A stretch of DNA of 64,000 nt. It comes from Natrinema sp046097095 (GTDB taxonomy: Archaea > Halobacteriota > Halobacteria > Halobacteriales > Natrialbaceae). The stretch covers positions 54,291-118,290 of the forward strand of contig NZ_CP175700.1 in NCBI RefSeq assembly GCF_046097095.1. The letters are read 5' to 3'. Below, piece after piece: positions 25,914 to 34,805 of this stretch. Position numbers and translations under genes: made by a program. The notes beneath the pieces were generated by a model. It saw only the letters and a program-made list of their open reading frames with translations. It made no database searches and was not told the origin of the DNA. The number at the start of each line of letters is the position of its first letter. The first letter of the stretch is position 1.

Positions 25914-28900
25914 CCAGGGACCCGATCTGCTTCGAGGAAATCCAGATCGTCCAAGCTCCTGGGTTCGAAACTGGTGGCTTCTCTGTCGACGACCTGTGCT
26001 CCGGCATCAATGTCGTTCATGGACCGAACGCGGCAGGAAAGACGACGCTCGCTGAGTCGCTCGAATGGCTTTGCTGGCCCGAGACCGCCGATGAGCGTGC
26101 ATCCCTCGTAGGGCAGCTCTCACTGAACGGTGAAGACTGGCGAGTCGAAGTCGACAATGGCCGCACGAGTTACCAACGTGACGGCCAAGAGGCGAACGGT
26201 CCGAGCCTTCCTCCAGCCGATCAACGCGACCGCTACCGTCTCTCCCTCCACGACCTACTCCAGCGAGACAACAACAACGAATCGTTCGCCGAGATAATCG
26301 AGCGAGAATCAGCTGGTGGCTACGATCTCTCTGCAGCATACGACGAGCTCGGGTATTCGGATTCCCCGAGTCGGGCCAACAGGAATGTCGTCCAGAACGC
26401 CAAGGGAGCGATTCAGGAGTTACGTGAGGCGCGGAACGACGTTTCCGAACTACGCCAAGAGCAGAACGAACTCTCCCGGTTACGTGGTGAACTGGAGGCA
26501 GCGCGTCAAGCACAAGAGCGATCCGAACTGCTCGAGCAGGCGATCGACTACGCACAGGCGAGAAACCAGCTGGAGCAGGCTGAATCGAGGCTCGACGAGT
26601 TCCCCGATATCTTAGACCAGGTCGACGGAGACGAAATCGAGCGTGTTCGATCCCTCGAAGATAACATCGACGAGTGGACCGACAAAAAAGACGAGGCCGA
26701 GGAAACGAAAACGGACGCTCAAGAACGGCTTGATGAGGCCGACCTTCCTGAAGAGGGGCTCCCGACAGGCCGTATCGACCATCTGAAAGAGCTTCGCGAT
26801 GACCTTGATTCTGCGGAGGACAGGAAGCGCGATCTCCAGGGCGACTTAGCTGACGCCCAACGGCAGCGAGAAACTGCCCGAGATGACATTCCCCTAGATG
26901 TCGATACCGGGGACCTCGTTGACTTGGAACCCGTCACGTGGAAGACCGTCTCGAAGTTCGCACGAGAGGCCGAGGAACTCCAGTCCGAGCGTGAAACCCG
27001 GGAGGCCGTCCAGCGACTACTGGAGGACGGTGAGCACCCTGAGCCCGATTTACCCACGCTCCAACGCGCGAGTCAGTCGCTGGAGGAATGGCTGGCTGCG
27101 TCGGTTCCTACGGAGTCGAACGACGGTTCAGAGGCATTCCGAATCGCTGTGTTCTCGGCCGTTTCTCTCGCCTCGACGGGCATCGCGCTGGGTCTGCTGG
27201 TGCATCCACTGCTGTTCTCCATCCTGCTCGTCGCCGCTGGTATCTTCTGGTATGGGCTGCGCGCTCGTTCACAGTCCAAAGACGGAGGGGATTCACGGGA
27301 ACCGCATCGCAAGTCGTTCGAGAAAACCGGTCTGAACCCGCCGGCGGGGTGGACCGAAGACGAGGTTCGGTCTCGTCTGATCGGACTGTACGACGCAATC
27401 GCAGCGCACAAACTGGCCGAGCGACGGTCCGAATGGCGCGATAGCCTGGCCACGGATTCAGACACGCTCGAACAGAAAGAGCAGGATCTGGAGGAAACGC
27501 GTGCCAAACTCCAAGACCAGTTGGGCGCCGCGCCAGATACGTCTGATGTCGAACTCGCGGTGATCTCCAAGCGAGTGCTCGACTGGCAGGAAGCCCACGA
27601 CGAGGTTGAGGGGATTCAAGAGAGCATCGAAACCGTCGACGACCAGATCGAGACCGCCCGCGAAGAACTCCAAGCGAAACTCGATCCCTACAGCTATGAC
27701 GATGTCGAGAGGTCTGGTGAGGCGACCGAGGCAATCCGAAACCTCGAGAACCGCGAACAGCAGCGCGAAGCCGCACAGCGGGACCTCGACCAAGCTACCG
27801 AGACGATTCAGGAAGCGACCGAGAAGATAGGTGCGTTGGCGGACGAACGCGACGAAATCTTTGCGGCTCTGGATCTCGACTCCGATGACCACGATAGGTT
27901 GGAGGAACTCTGTGAGCAGGTCGAAGCATACGAATCGGCTGCGGAGGACGTACGAGAGGCCAACATCCGGGCGAACACGGAAGCCGAAGAACTCGAAAGC
28001 TACCCGGGCTTCGAACCGGACCTCAAGAAGCAAGAGATTGCTGACCTCAGAGAAGACCTCCGTGAGGCGGAACGAACTGCTGAGGATTTCGACGACCTGC
28101 AGTCACGGATTGCCGATATCAAGGCAGAAATCAGGCAGGCAAAGTCCGACGACCAAGTTGAAACGGCGCTTGCGGAGCGTGATCGGGCGCTCGATGATCT
28201 GAAAGACCAACTCGAGGACGACTGTGGTGCGATGGTCGGCGACGTGCTGGTGGATCACGTTCAGGAGGCGACGATGGAGACTAGTCGCCCGGACGTCTTC
28301 GAGCGTGCTCGTGAAATCCTGACGACGATCACTCGCGGCCGGTATCGGTTGGACTTCGATGAGGCCGAAGCCGAGTTCCGTGCGTTCGACGAATCCAAAC
28401 AGAAGGGACTCGCGCTCGACGAGCTTTCGAGCGGTACTCGGGTGCAGGTCCTACTCGCCGTTCGAATCGCCTTCGTGGAACAGCAGGAACAGGGCGTTCG
28501 GATTCCACTCCTCCTCGACGAGACGCTTGCCAACACCGACGACCGCAGGGCGAAGACGATCATCGAGTCGACGATCGAACTCGCCCGGAACGGTCGGCAG
28601 GTCTTCTATTTCACCGCACAGGGCGACGAAGTGGCGAAGTGGACTGCTGCACTAGAGAGTACGAACAGCGTCAACCACGAAATCATCGACCTTGCAACGG
28701 TTCGCGATGTCGACGACTCCGTTCACATCCCCGATCTGGACTCTATCGAGTCGTCCACTCCGAAGTCCCCCAGTCCCGACGGTCACGACCATTCCTCGTA
28801 TGGAGACGAACTCAAGGTGGATTCGTTCAATCCGCACCGTGGCGTCGGGACGGCGCACCTGTGGTACGTAGTCGACGATGTCGAAACCCTTCATCAACTC

Positions 28901-29383
28901 TTGGAGCTCGGGATCGAGCACTGGGGGCAGCTGAATAACCTGCTGCAGTGGGGCAACGGAGGCCTCTCCTCAGTTGATTCCGAACAGGTAACGGTAGTAG
29001 AAGAGAATGCCGCGGCACTGAACGAGTTCGTCGACGCCTGGAAGGTTGGTCGTGGCGAGCCCGTTGATCGAGAGGTTCTCGAAGCCTCTGGCGCCGTAAG
29101 CAGTAACTTCATCGACGAAGTTAGTGAACTTGCTGAGTCAGTCAATGGCGATGGCAGGCAGATCGTTGAGGCCTTGCACAACGAAATAAGCGGGTTCTAT
29201 AGCAGTAAGGCGAACGAGCTGGAGACGTATCTTGAAGAGAACGGGTACATCGAACTTCGTGAGACGCTGGATCAGGGCCAGATTCGTGCTCGTGTCATCG
29301 AGCGTTACGTCGACGAAGGTATCTCTCGAGATGAGGCCAAAGACAGGACTGAAAACCTGCTTTCACGTATAAACAAAAACTGA
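25910..29383 (+). CDS. YhaN/Rad50-like SMC-type ATPase with internal membrane segments
   Basis: A 1157-residue ABC/SMC-type ATPase. Walker A is GPNAAGKTTLAESLEW at about residue 40, long coiled coils fill about 160-400 and 470-800, and the C-terminal lobe has ELSSGTRVQVLLAVR (signature) and IPLLLDETLANTDD (Walker B). Near residues 410-452 two hydrophobic stretches (VFSAVSLASTGIALGLL, then FSILLVAAGIFWYGL) replace the zinc hook, as in Bacillus YhaN. It may therefore hold DNA ends at the membrane. After the ATPase lobe about 200 extra residues follow, including a TfoX/HhH-like GIEHWGQLNNLLQWG stretch and a RecX-like end (VDEGISRDEAKDR). It works with the upstream nuclease. Confidence 0.75.
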   Translation: MTRDPICFEEIQIVQAPGFETGGFSVDDLCSGINVVHGPNAAGKTTLAESLEWLCWPETADERASLVGQLSLNGEDWRVEVDNGRTSYQRDGQEANGPSLPPADQRDRYRLSLHDLLQRDNNNESFAEIIERESAGGYDLSAAYDELGYSDSPSRANRNVVQNAKGAIQELREARNDVSELRQEQNELSRLRGELEAARQAQERSELLEQAIDYAQARNQLEQAESRLDEFPDILDQVDGDEIERVRSLEDNIDEWTDKKDEAEETKTDAQERLDEADLPEEGLPTGRIDHLKELRDDLDSAEDRKRDLQGDLADAQRQRETARDDIPLDVDTGDLVDLEPVTWKTVSKFAREAEELQSERETREAVQRLLEDGEHPEPDLPTLQRASQSLEEWLAASVPTESNDGSEAFRIAVFSAVSLASTGIALGLLVHPLLFSILLVAAGIFWYGLRARSQSKDGGDSREPHRKSFEKTGLNPPAGWTEDEVRSRLIGLYDAIAAHKLAERRSEWRDSLATDSDTLEQKEQDLEETRAKLQDQLGAAPDTSDVELAVISKRVLDWQEAHDEVEGIQESIETVDDQIETAREELQAKLDPYSYDDVERSGEATEAIRNLENREQQREAAQRDLDQATETIQEATEKIGALADERDEIFAALDLDSDDHDRLEELCEQVEAYESAAEDVREANIRANTEAEELESYPGFEPDLKKQEIADLREDLREAERTAEDFDDLQSRIADIKAEIRQAKSDDQVETALAERDRALDDLKDQLEDDCGAMVGDVLVDHVQEATMETSRPDVFERAREILTTITRGRYRLDFDEAEAEFRAFDESKQKGLALDELSSGTRVQVLLAVRIAFVEQQEQGVRIPLLLDETLANTDDRRAKTIIESTIELARNGRQVFYFTAQGDEVAKWTAALESTNSVNHEIIDLATVRDVDDSVHIPDLDSIESSTPKSPSPDGHDHSSYGDELKVDSFNPHRGVGTAHLWYVVDDVETLHQLLELGIEHWGQLNNLLQWGNGGLSSVDSEQVTVVEENAAALNEFVDAWKVGRGEPVDREVLEASGAVSSNFIDEVSELAESVNGDGRQIVEALHNEISGFYSSKANELETYLEENGYIELRETLDQGQIRARVIERYVDEGISRDEAKDRTENLLSRINKN

Positions 29384-29713
29384 TTCTTTCTCGCTGAATT
29401 CGGTACTTGTGCCTTGCTAGCTACTGGTCCGAAGTCTCTGGCCCAATGAAGACGAGAATCAAGAGATCACCCAAGAAAATTGTATTGCGGTATATGGTTT
29501 ATTACCATAGCGTATTTTATTCCCGGTATTGGCGTGGGTTTTGCAGACTCTCCCGGTCAGCCGAACCCACAAACTAATAACAAATCCGACTAAAACGCTG
29601 AACAACTCGAATATGCCGCTCTTAGAATCGCCATACTGGGCCGCGACTAGGCTTCTATCGAGGTTTTGCACCAATTCAGTTTCAGACAGTCGAGTCCCTC
29701 AGAGACCACTACA
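29384..29713. other. 330-bp intergenic region between island and integrase
   Basis: AT-rich sequence with TATA-like boxes (GTATATGG near 29489, GTATTTTATTCC near 29512). I see no gene, no clear inverted repeat and no obvious attachment site. It presumably holds the end of the Rad50-like transcript and the promoter of the recombinase gene. Confidence 0.4.
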
Positions 29714-31021
29714 ATGAGTCGATCGGACGCCAAACAGGAGAGCGAGACCGACGTTGAGCGAGTGCCATCATTCGAGGGAGTCCGATGGACCTCGTATTCA
29801 CTCGAGGACTTCACGGACCTGTACTGGGACGAGATCGCGCCCTGCCTCGAAACAGAGGGTATCGATCCAACAAGCGAGAAACCTACCCACCAGTGGTTTC
29901 GAGACCACGATGCGCGGTCGTTCCTCGCCGCTCTCCGTCGCCATCACGACCGCTCGTTTGGAGAGTTCTGGAACGAGGATCTCGAGCTCGGGGACAATGA
30001 AGAAGGCTACACATGGGCAACATCGGATGCTACAACAATCGACGCCCTCGAACAGTTCCTCAACCGGCGAAAATCACGGTACAGTCTGGCGTCGTCTTCT
30101 GTCGACGCGCTGCGAACGCGACTGAACCTCTACGCACGTGCCTACCAGGAGGCGAACGGGACGGACGACCTCCTCACACCGATTCAACGGGAGCGAGAGA
30201 ATCCAGCCTACGAAGCCGTTGACGCGGTCTATGCAGCATTTGATTGGTTGAATGAGGGAGCAGAACGGGAATACAGTGCCCAGACTCTCCAGCGGGTGCG
30301 GCGCGTCGTCGACGCGTGGTATCAGCATCTGGTCGGGCGGCGGGTCGCCTCGATGAATCCTGCCAGCGGCCTCTACGACGAATTCAAGTGGGAAGTCGAA
30401 GATTCCCCGACTCCTTCGCTTTCAGCGAATCATATTCGGAAACTGATGCAGGCATCGGGGACAACGCGAGAAGAGCTGCTCGTGGTAGCATTAGCTGGCT
30501 GGGGACTTCGAGCAAGTGAGGTCGCAGCACTCCATATCTCGCAGTTCCAGCGTGACGTTCACGAAGATGACGTCCCCTTCATCACGTTCGAGAACCGCAA
30601 GAACGGGCCCGGCGAAGTATCACTTTTGTACGGAATGGATGTGCTCGACTCCCGAATCGACGAGCTAGCGGAAGACGATACGTGGACTGGATTCCTGTTC
30701 CCCTCCTCACAGGGAGAAACACCGTACGTGACCCGCGATACAATCCGAAATTGGTTCCAAAATCTTGCATTGGAAGCAGATCTCCCCAAGCGGATTGGGG
30801 GTGAACGACCAAGTCCACAGCTCTGTCGCCGATTCTGGTACGATACCTATACAGCAGTCCTCGAAGGCGTTCTCGAAGGTGTCGATGAAATCGCTGCAGA
30901 GCAGGGTAGTAGCGATCCTCGGGTGGTGATGCAAAATTACCTGTCTGACTCGCGTTCTCGTCGAGTCCGACGAGAGTTCATGCGAGACCAACTTAACGCA
31001 GCCTTCGGAGAGAGAACGTAA
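29714..31021 (+). CDS. Tyrosine recombinase/integrase family protein
   Basis: A 435-residue phage-integrase-type protein. The catalytic domain has GWGLRASEVAALHIS around the first Arg, a Lys-bearing beta segment FENRKNGPGEV, SPQLCRRFWYDTY in the His/Lys-x-x-Arg position (here Gln/Leu-Cys-Arg-Arg, so the His is not obvious) and VVMQNYLSDSRSRRVRREFM with the nucleophile Tyr. An N-terminal SAM-like helical region precedes it. It lies at the right edge of the nuclease island and upstream of the partition locus, so it may have moved the island or may resolve plasmid multimers. ATG 29714 was taken over an upstream basic extension. Confidence 0.75.
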   Translation: MSRSDAKQESETDVERVPSFEGVRWTSYSLEDFTDLYWDEIAPCLETEGIDPTSEKPTHQWFRDHDARSFLAALRRHHDRSFGEFWNEDLELGDNEEGYTWATSDATTIDALEQFLNRRKSRYSLASSSVDALRTRLNLYARAYQEANGTDDLLTPIQRERENPAYEAVDAVYAAFDWLNEGAEREYSAQTLQRVRRVVDAWYQHLVGRRVASMNPASGLYDEFKWEVEDSPTPSLSANHIRKLMQASGTTREELLVVALAGWGLRASEVAALHISQFQRDVHEDDVPFITFENRKNGPGEVSLLYGMDVLDSRIDELAEDDTWTGFLFPSSQGETPYVTRDTIRNWFQNLALEADLPKRIGGERPSPQLCRRFWYDTYTAVLEGVLEGVDEIAAEQGSSDPRVVMQNYLSDSRSRRVRREFMRDQLNAAFGERT

Positions 31022-31077
31022 CATCAATCGCCATCTGTCAAGTCATCCCAGTTGTCTTTCTTCGGTTGATAATTAAC

Positions 31078-31459
31078 TCAATGAATCACTGAGTCACAGA
31101 TTCCATGAAGTATTGAATGCTGGGAGTAGGAGATCAAAGAGTCCATGATTCACTGAGTTGCTTAGCGTCATGGAGGGCATGGAGTCCCTGACTCATAGAT
31201 TCATTGAGTCACTGAATCAGTGAGTACCTGAAGTATTGAATTGAGGACTCAGGAACACGAGACTCGCATCGCGAGGCCATTGAATCAGTGAATCAGTGAA
31301 GTACTGATTTCGTGACTCATTGAAACAATGATTCAAAGATAGCACTCAAAGAGAGGCGATTGCGTCCCTCAGCCCATCAAACGACGATATTCGGCAGAAT
31401 CGCATTGAGAGAGATACAACTGAGTGTCTGACATGGATTTATGAGTCATTGATTCAATG
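31078..31459. repeat. Iteron array (8-bp units TCAnTGAn), partition centromere-like
   Basis: Clusters of an 8-bp unit TCA-n-TGA-n occur at about 31078-31096, 31143-31158, 31193-31224, 31277-31306, 31315-31336 and 31442-31460. The clearest run reads TCAGTGAATCAGTGA. They fill the 450 bp between the recombinase and parA, and the last cluster lies between the parA TATA box and its ATG. A further run sits at 32828-32853 just after the partner gene. This is the pattern of sites bound by ribbon-helix-helix partition proteins, serving as centromere and as operator. Confidence 0.6.
31436..31443 (+). promoter_or_regulatory. TATA-box promoter of parA, overlapped by iterons
   Basis: GATTTATG is centred about 28 bp before the parA ATG at 31468. 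An iteron run lies directly between box and start, so binding of the partner protein should block transcription. Confidence 0.5.
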
Positions 31460-31467
31460 ATCGAACC

Positions 31468-32379
31468 ATGGCTGAGACACCTCGTGGATGGGGCGTCACC
31501 CCATCGACTGGCATCCCCACGATCGCCTTCGGCAACCAAAAAGGCGGGACAGGAAAAACAACGGCGACGATCAACAGTGCCGCGGCGCTGGCCACTCGCG
31601 ACCACGATGTTCTTGCAATCGATATGGACCCACAAGCCGACATGACGAAAGGGCTTGGACTTGGTCCAGGCGACGACAACGATTCATCAAGCCCGAAGAA
31701 CGAACTCCCCAACACACTAGTCACCGATGACGAGAACCTGCTCGACGTACTCGTCGACAATCCGCGCACACACGATACTAGTCTTTCAGAAATCGTGATC
31801 GAAGCCGACGAGTACGACCATCTGAACTTCGATCTGATTCCCAGTCATAAGGACATGGGCCTTGCTCGAGATTGGATGGACGATGCGAATGCCCGCCTCT
31901 CACTGAAACTCGCCCTCGAAGAGATGGTTGACGACGGATACAACTACGATTTTATCGTAGTCGATTGCCCTCCTGACCTCTCAGTCCTGACGGACGCGGC
32001 CTTCATCGCGGCTCAAAACGTCTTCCTGGCTGCACAGACCCAAGCAACATCACGGGATGCACTTGACGACCTATGGGACCAGCTGGAGTCCATCGAGGAC
32101 AACCAGCAGATCGAGATCGCAATCGTCGGACTCCTGGCGAATATGTACCGGGACGACGGTCAGTCACAGAAATTCCTCAACTCCTTCGACGAGTCCTTCG
32201 CGTCGATGGCACCGATTTTCAAACTCCCGATGCGAGTAGCGATCCAGCGTGCGTGGGACAACGGACGAGATATTTTCGGGTGGGAAGACGCGAACGACCA
32301 GCAAGTAGAGCGCGACCTCTTTCTGGAGGTTGCGGAGACGATGGAACGAGCGTTCGACAAAACGCAGGTGGAGGCGTAA
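31468..32379 (+). CDS. parA: ParA-family partition ATPase
   Basis: A 303-residue deviant-Walker ATPase: FGNQKGGTGKTTATIN near residue 25 is the Walker A with the signature lysine, DMDPQADMTKGLG is the A' region, and DFIVVDCPPDLSVL is Walker B. It drives segregation of the replicon together with the DNA-binding partner encoded 2 bp downstream and the flanking iterons. It lacks an N-terminal helix-turn-helix, so autorepression would fall to the partner, which fits the iterons in its promoter. Confidence 0.85.
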   Translation: MAETPRGWGVTPSTGIPTIAFGNQKGGTGKTTATINSAAALATRDHDVLAIDMDPQADMTKGLGLGPGDDNDSSSPKNELPNTLVTDDENLLDVLVDNPRTHDTSLSEIVIEADEYDHLNFDLIPSHKDMGLARDWMDDANARLSLKLALEEMVDDGYNYDFIVVDCPPDLSVLTDAAFIAAQNVFLAAQTQATSRDALDDLWDQLESIEDNQQIEIAIVGLLANMYRDDGQSQKFLNSFDESFASMAPIFKLPMRVAIQRAWDNGRDIFGWEDANDQQVERDLFLEVAETMERAFDKTQVEA

Positions 32380-32381
32380 GA

Positions 32382-32834
32382 ATGCCCCGGGGAATGGACG
32401 AGCGGTTCGAGGACCCCTCCGACGAGGTGGAAGAGGAAGACGCGGTCGCAGATAGTGAGACCACAGAGACGCCGGAAGAATCAGAAGAACAGAGTAGCGA
32501 TACTGCGACGGCAACCGAAGATCGGTCAGCTCAGCAGAGAACCACATCCACGACCGATACTGATTCGTCTACCAGTGAAGCAGGAGAGACAGATGACGAA
32601 CCGCTGAACATCCGCGAAGATTGGGATTCAGCCACGATATACGTTGAACCGGAGCAAAGCGAGGACATCGAGATAACGTTCACTCGCCTGAAAAAGCAAC
32701 TCAAACGCGAGGACATCACGCTGGAGAAAAACAAGCACTTCTACCGCGGTGTTTTCGAGGTGGCGTTCGGCGAGCACCAGGAGGAAACGAAGGAGAAGAT
32801 TCGCGAGCTCGCCAAGCAAGACGTCGATCAGTGA
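32382..32834 (+). CDS. Partition partner protein, probable ribbon-helix-helix DNA binder
   Basis: A 150-residue protein starting 2 bp after parA. The first 75 residues are a very acidic Ser/Thr/Glu-rich tail. The C-terminal half has a strand-helix-helix plan: TIYVEPEQ, then SEDIEITFTRLKKQL, then FYRGVFEVAFGEH. This fits a ribbon-helix-helix domain, the usual partner of ParA proteins that lack a helix-turn-helix. Its last codons and stop run into an iteron group (GATCAGTGAATCAGTG), so gene end and binding site overlap. The assignment rests on position and predicted fold, not on a recognised family. Confidence 0.6.
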   Translation: MPRGMDERFEDPSDEVEEEDAVADSETTETPEESEEQSSDTATATEDRSAQQRTTSTTDTDSSTSEAGETDDEPLNIREDWDSATIYVEPEQSEDIEITFTRLKKQLKREDITLEKNKHFYRGVFEVAFGEHQEETKEKIRELAKQDVDQ

Positions 32835-32853
32835 ATCAGTGATTCACTGAATC
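32828..32853. repeat. Downstream partition iteron run
   Basis: Three 8-bp units (TCAGTGAA, TCAGTGAT, TCACTGAA) in direct succession overlap the stop codon of the partner gene. They match the units upstream of parA. Confidence 0.55.
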
Positions 32854-33050
32854 GCAAAGGTTGTGAGGTTGTCCAGGCAACGATATGAGGTTCCCAGTAT
32901 CGAACCACCTCCCCCTTTTGAAGACAATATATCGTCACTCACTATATTATCCAGCATTGGCGGGGGAGGTCAGATCGAGCCCCATCGATGGTCCGTACTT
33001 GAATGATACCCTTAGCAAAGTCTGTGTAGTCGCGAGTCGCAGTAGTCTGT

Positions 33051-33554
33051 ATGCCCTACTGCCCGAATTGCGGAGACCGAGTCAAAGATATTCATCACTA
33101 CTGTGGATCATGTGGTCAGGCGCTTTCTGAGACTGCAGAGTCAGAGAAGGATCCTCCGATGACCGTCGATCGTGAGGGGTTCCTCTCGTTGCGCTCACTC
33201 TCGTACGTCAACAACCTACTGAACGGAGAGGAAGAGCTAGTCAGAGACTCAGTGTCGTACACCCAATTATCGCGAGAAGTGAGTGCCGCCTTCGCAGATT
33301 TCGCCCGTCTGGCGATGGTGAAGGAGTTAGATCTGCTTCAGCTCTGGGCGGCTGGTTCCAGCTCCTCCGCGTTGGACACGCCAGTTGAAGACATGAATAG
33401 TAACCAATTCCGCGACTGGCTGGCTGCCATCGGCCTTTCTCGTACGCTACGGATGTACGACGAATCACTCCACACAGAGTTCGAGGACGACTTCAACGAG
33501 CGACTTCAGAAGCTACTCGAAATTGCCGAGGAGGAACTCGAAAGTGAGGAATGA
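33051..33554 (+). CDS. Double zinc-ribbon protein
   Basis: A 167-residue protein. The N-terminus MPYCPNCGDRVKDIHHYCGSCGQ is a short zinc ribbon with four cysteines. The rest is helical and acidic, with the segment FLSLRSLSYVNNLLNG and no membrane stretch. Many haloarchaeal zinc-ribbon proteins of this size exist without known roles. It is a single gene, convergent with the Tat-signal protein gene on the other strand (17 bp apart). Confidence 0.6.
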   Translation: MPYCPNCGDRVKDIHHYCGSCGQALSETAESEKDPPMTVDREGFLSLRSLSYVNNLLNGEEELVRDSVSYTQLSREVSAAFADFARLAMVKELDLLQLWAAGSSSSALDTPVEDMNSNQFRDWLAAIGLSRTLRMYDESLHTEFEDDFNERLQKLLEIAEEELESEE

Positions 33555-33571
33555 TCCCATCGGATGTTAGC

Positions 33572-34600
33572 CTATATTAGAGGTAGGCCTTCAACAAAGT
33601 CGTTCACTGATCGTAGAAATCGTTCCTGTCGTCTCTCCGCCCTTCTGAGGGCGTCTTCCTGCATCTGATCGATCTCCTGATCAAGCTCCCAGAGCATATA
33701 GTCGACCTCATTGCTAGCAACATGGGCAACGATCTCCTCCACATCATTCTGAACCCATTGCTTCGTTTCCTCTTCATCCAAGACGACGTCCACCGTCTGC
33801 GCGTCAGAGACGACAAGTGTACTCACCTCCTCAACAGTGCGGTCAATGGCAAAACCTGACCCTTCAGCGAAGGCTACTCTGATTCCCCAGTGGATCTGAC
33901 TCAATACCCAGGCATACGCCTCCCAGCCGATAGACCGTCCAACAACGTTGATGAACTGCCGATTCACCCACCCAGTAGCGCCAAATGCAACCCGGTACGA
34001 AGCTCCAACGCCGGTGATGAGAAGAACGACTTCGACCACTGTTAGAGCGACGCACTTGAAGAAGTTCACATATGCGCTTTCAGCAACCTCCTCACCACGC
34101 TCAATAGTTTGGTGAATCGAACAACCAGCGTCAAGGACACTCTTGATGCTTCCAATCAGCGGGATGTATTTCGTGATGGTCCGTGCCCCTTCGACGAACC
34201 TCTCCAGCTCGTCAGCTACGGCATCAGCAAAGACGTCAAGCTTGCTAACGAAGTAGACGATATCATGGAGACATTCAAGAAGCCAGTTGTACGCCTCCGG
34301 ATTCTGTTCGAGGTTCGCCATGCTAATTTGTTCTAGCCGGCTCAAAAATCCAGATTCTTCAGAGACGTCTTCCTCGTCATGATCAGCAAGCTTTCCATAT
34401 GCGTAACAAACGAAATCGACGGCTTCCCCGACCTCATCCTCGAGATCTTCCCTGTCCCAGTCGTCGTTGAAGAAGTCTACGACAGCAACCCCAAACTCAT
34501 CAATAAACTCGTGAGGACGGCTCGCAGCAGAGACAGCGGGAAAACTAGCGGTTGCAGCGGTAATTGATGCGGCTGATTTGAGGTACGTTCTTCGATTCAT
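33572..34600 (-). CDS. Tat-exported hypothetical protein
   Basis: A 342-residue protein that begins MNRRTYLKSAASITAATASF, a twin-arginine signal ending near AVSAAS. The mature part is acidic and helical, with a moderately hydrophobic stretch VALTVVEVVLLITGVG near residue 190. Export in folded form across the haloarchaeal membrane is expected. It is the last gene of a three-gene minus-strand unit whose other products are membrane proteins. No family is recognised; a secreted effector or cell-surface function is possible but is not shown by the sequence. Confidence 0.6.
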   Translation of the reverse strand: MNRRTYLKSAASITAATASFPAVSAASRPHEFIDEFGVAVVDFFNDDWDREDLEDEVGEAVDFVCYAYGKLADHDEEDVSEESGFLSRLEQISMANLEQNPEAYNWLLECLHDIVYFVSKLDVFADAVADELERFVEGARTITKYIPLIGSIKSVLDAGCSIHQTIERGEEVAESAYVNFFKCVALTVVEVVLLITGVGASYRVAFGATGWVNRQFINVVGRSIGWEAYAWVLSQIHWGIRVAFAEGSGFAIDRTVEEVSTLVVSDAQTVDVVLDEEETKQWVQNDVEEIVAHVASNEVDYMLWELDQEIDQMQEDALRRAERRQERFLRSVNDFVEGLPLI

Positions 34601-34639
34601 TTGTCGGTAGCTTGTTTGGTTAGCTAGGTCTGGTGTGGA

Positions 34640-34804
34640 CTACACAGCAGCACCCGAGAACAGATCATGGACAAAATTCCCAAACCATGCGATCACTCCG
34701 AGATAAAGAGATAGCCCAATCAGAACGACGAATAGCGCGAGAAAAGTAAGCATTAGACGCCAGTTACCGGGTTTCGGACTCCTCGATCGGCCTCGTCGAC
34801 GCAT
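34640..34804 (-). CDS. Single-span membrane miniprotein, 54 aa
   Basis: A 54-residue protein with a basic N-terminus (MRRRGRSRSPKPG) and one transmembrane helix (MLTFLALFVVLIGLSLYLGV). Its ATG lies one base after the stop of the upstream membrane gene, so the two are coupled. The basic start should face the cytoplasm. Confidence 0.6.
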   Translation of the reverse strand: MRRRGRSRSPKPGNWRLMLTFLALFVVLIGLSLYLGVIAWFGNFVHDLFSGAAV

Positions 34805-34805
34805 T

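Noticed and set aside
27108..27776. 222-codon minus-strand frame inside the Rad50-like gene
   Set aside because: Arg/Ser/Pro-rich shadow of a coiled-coil region; no start signals.
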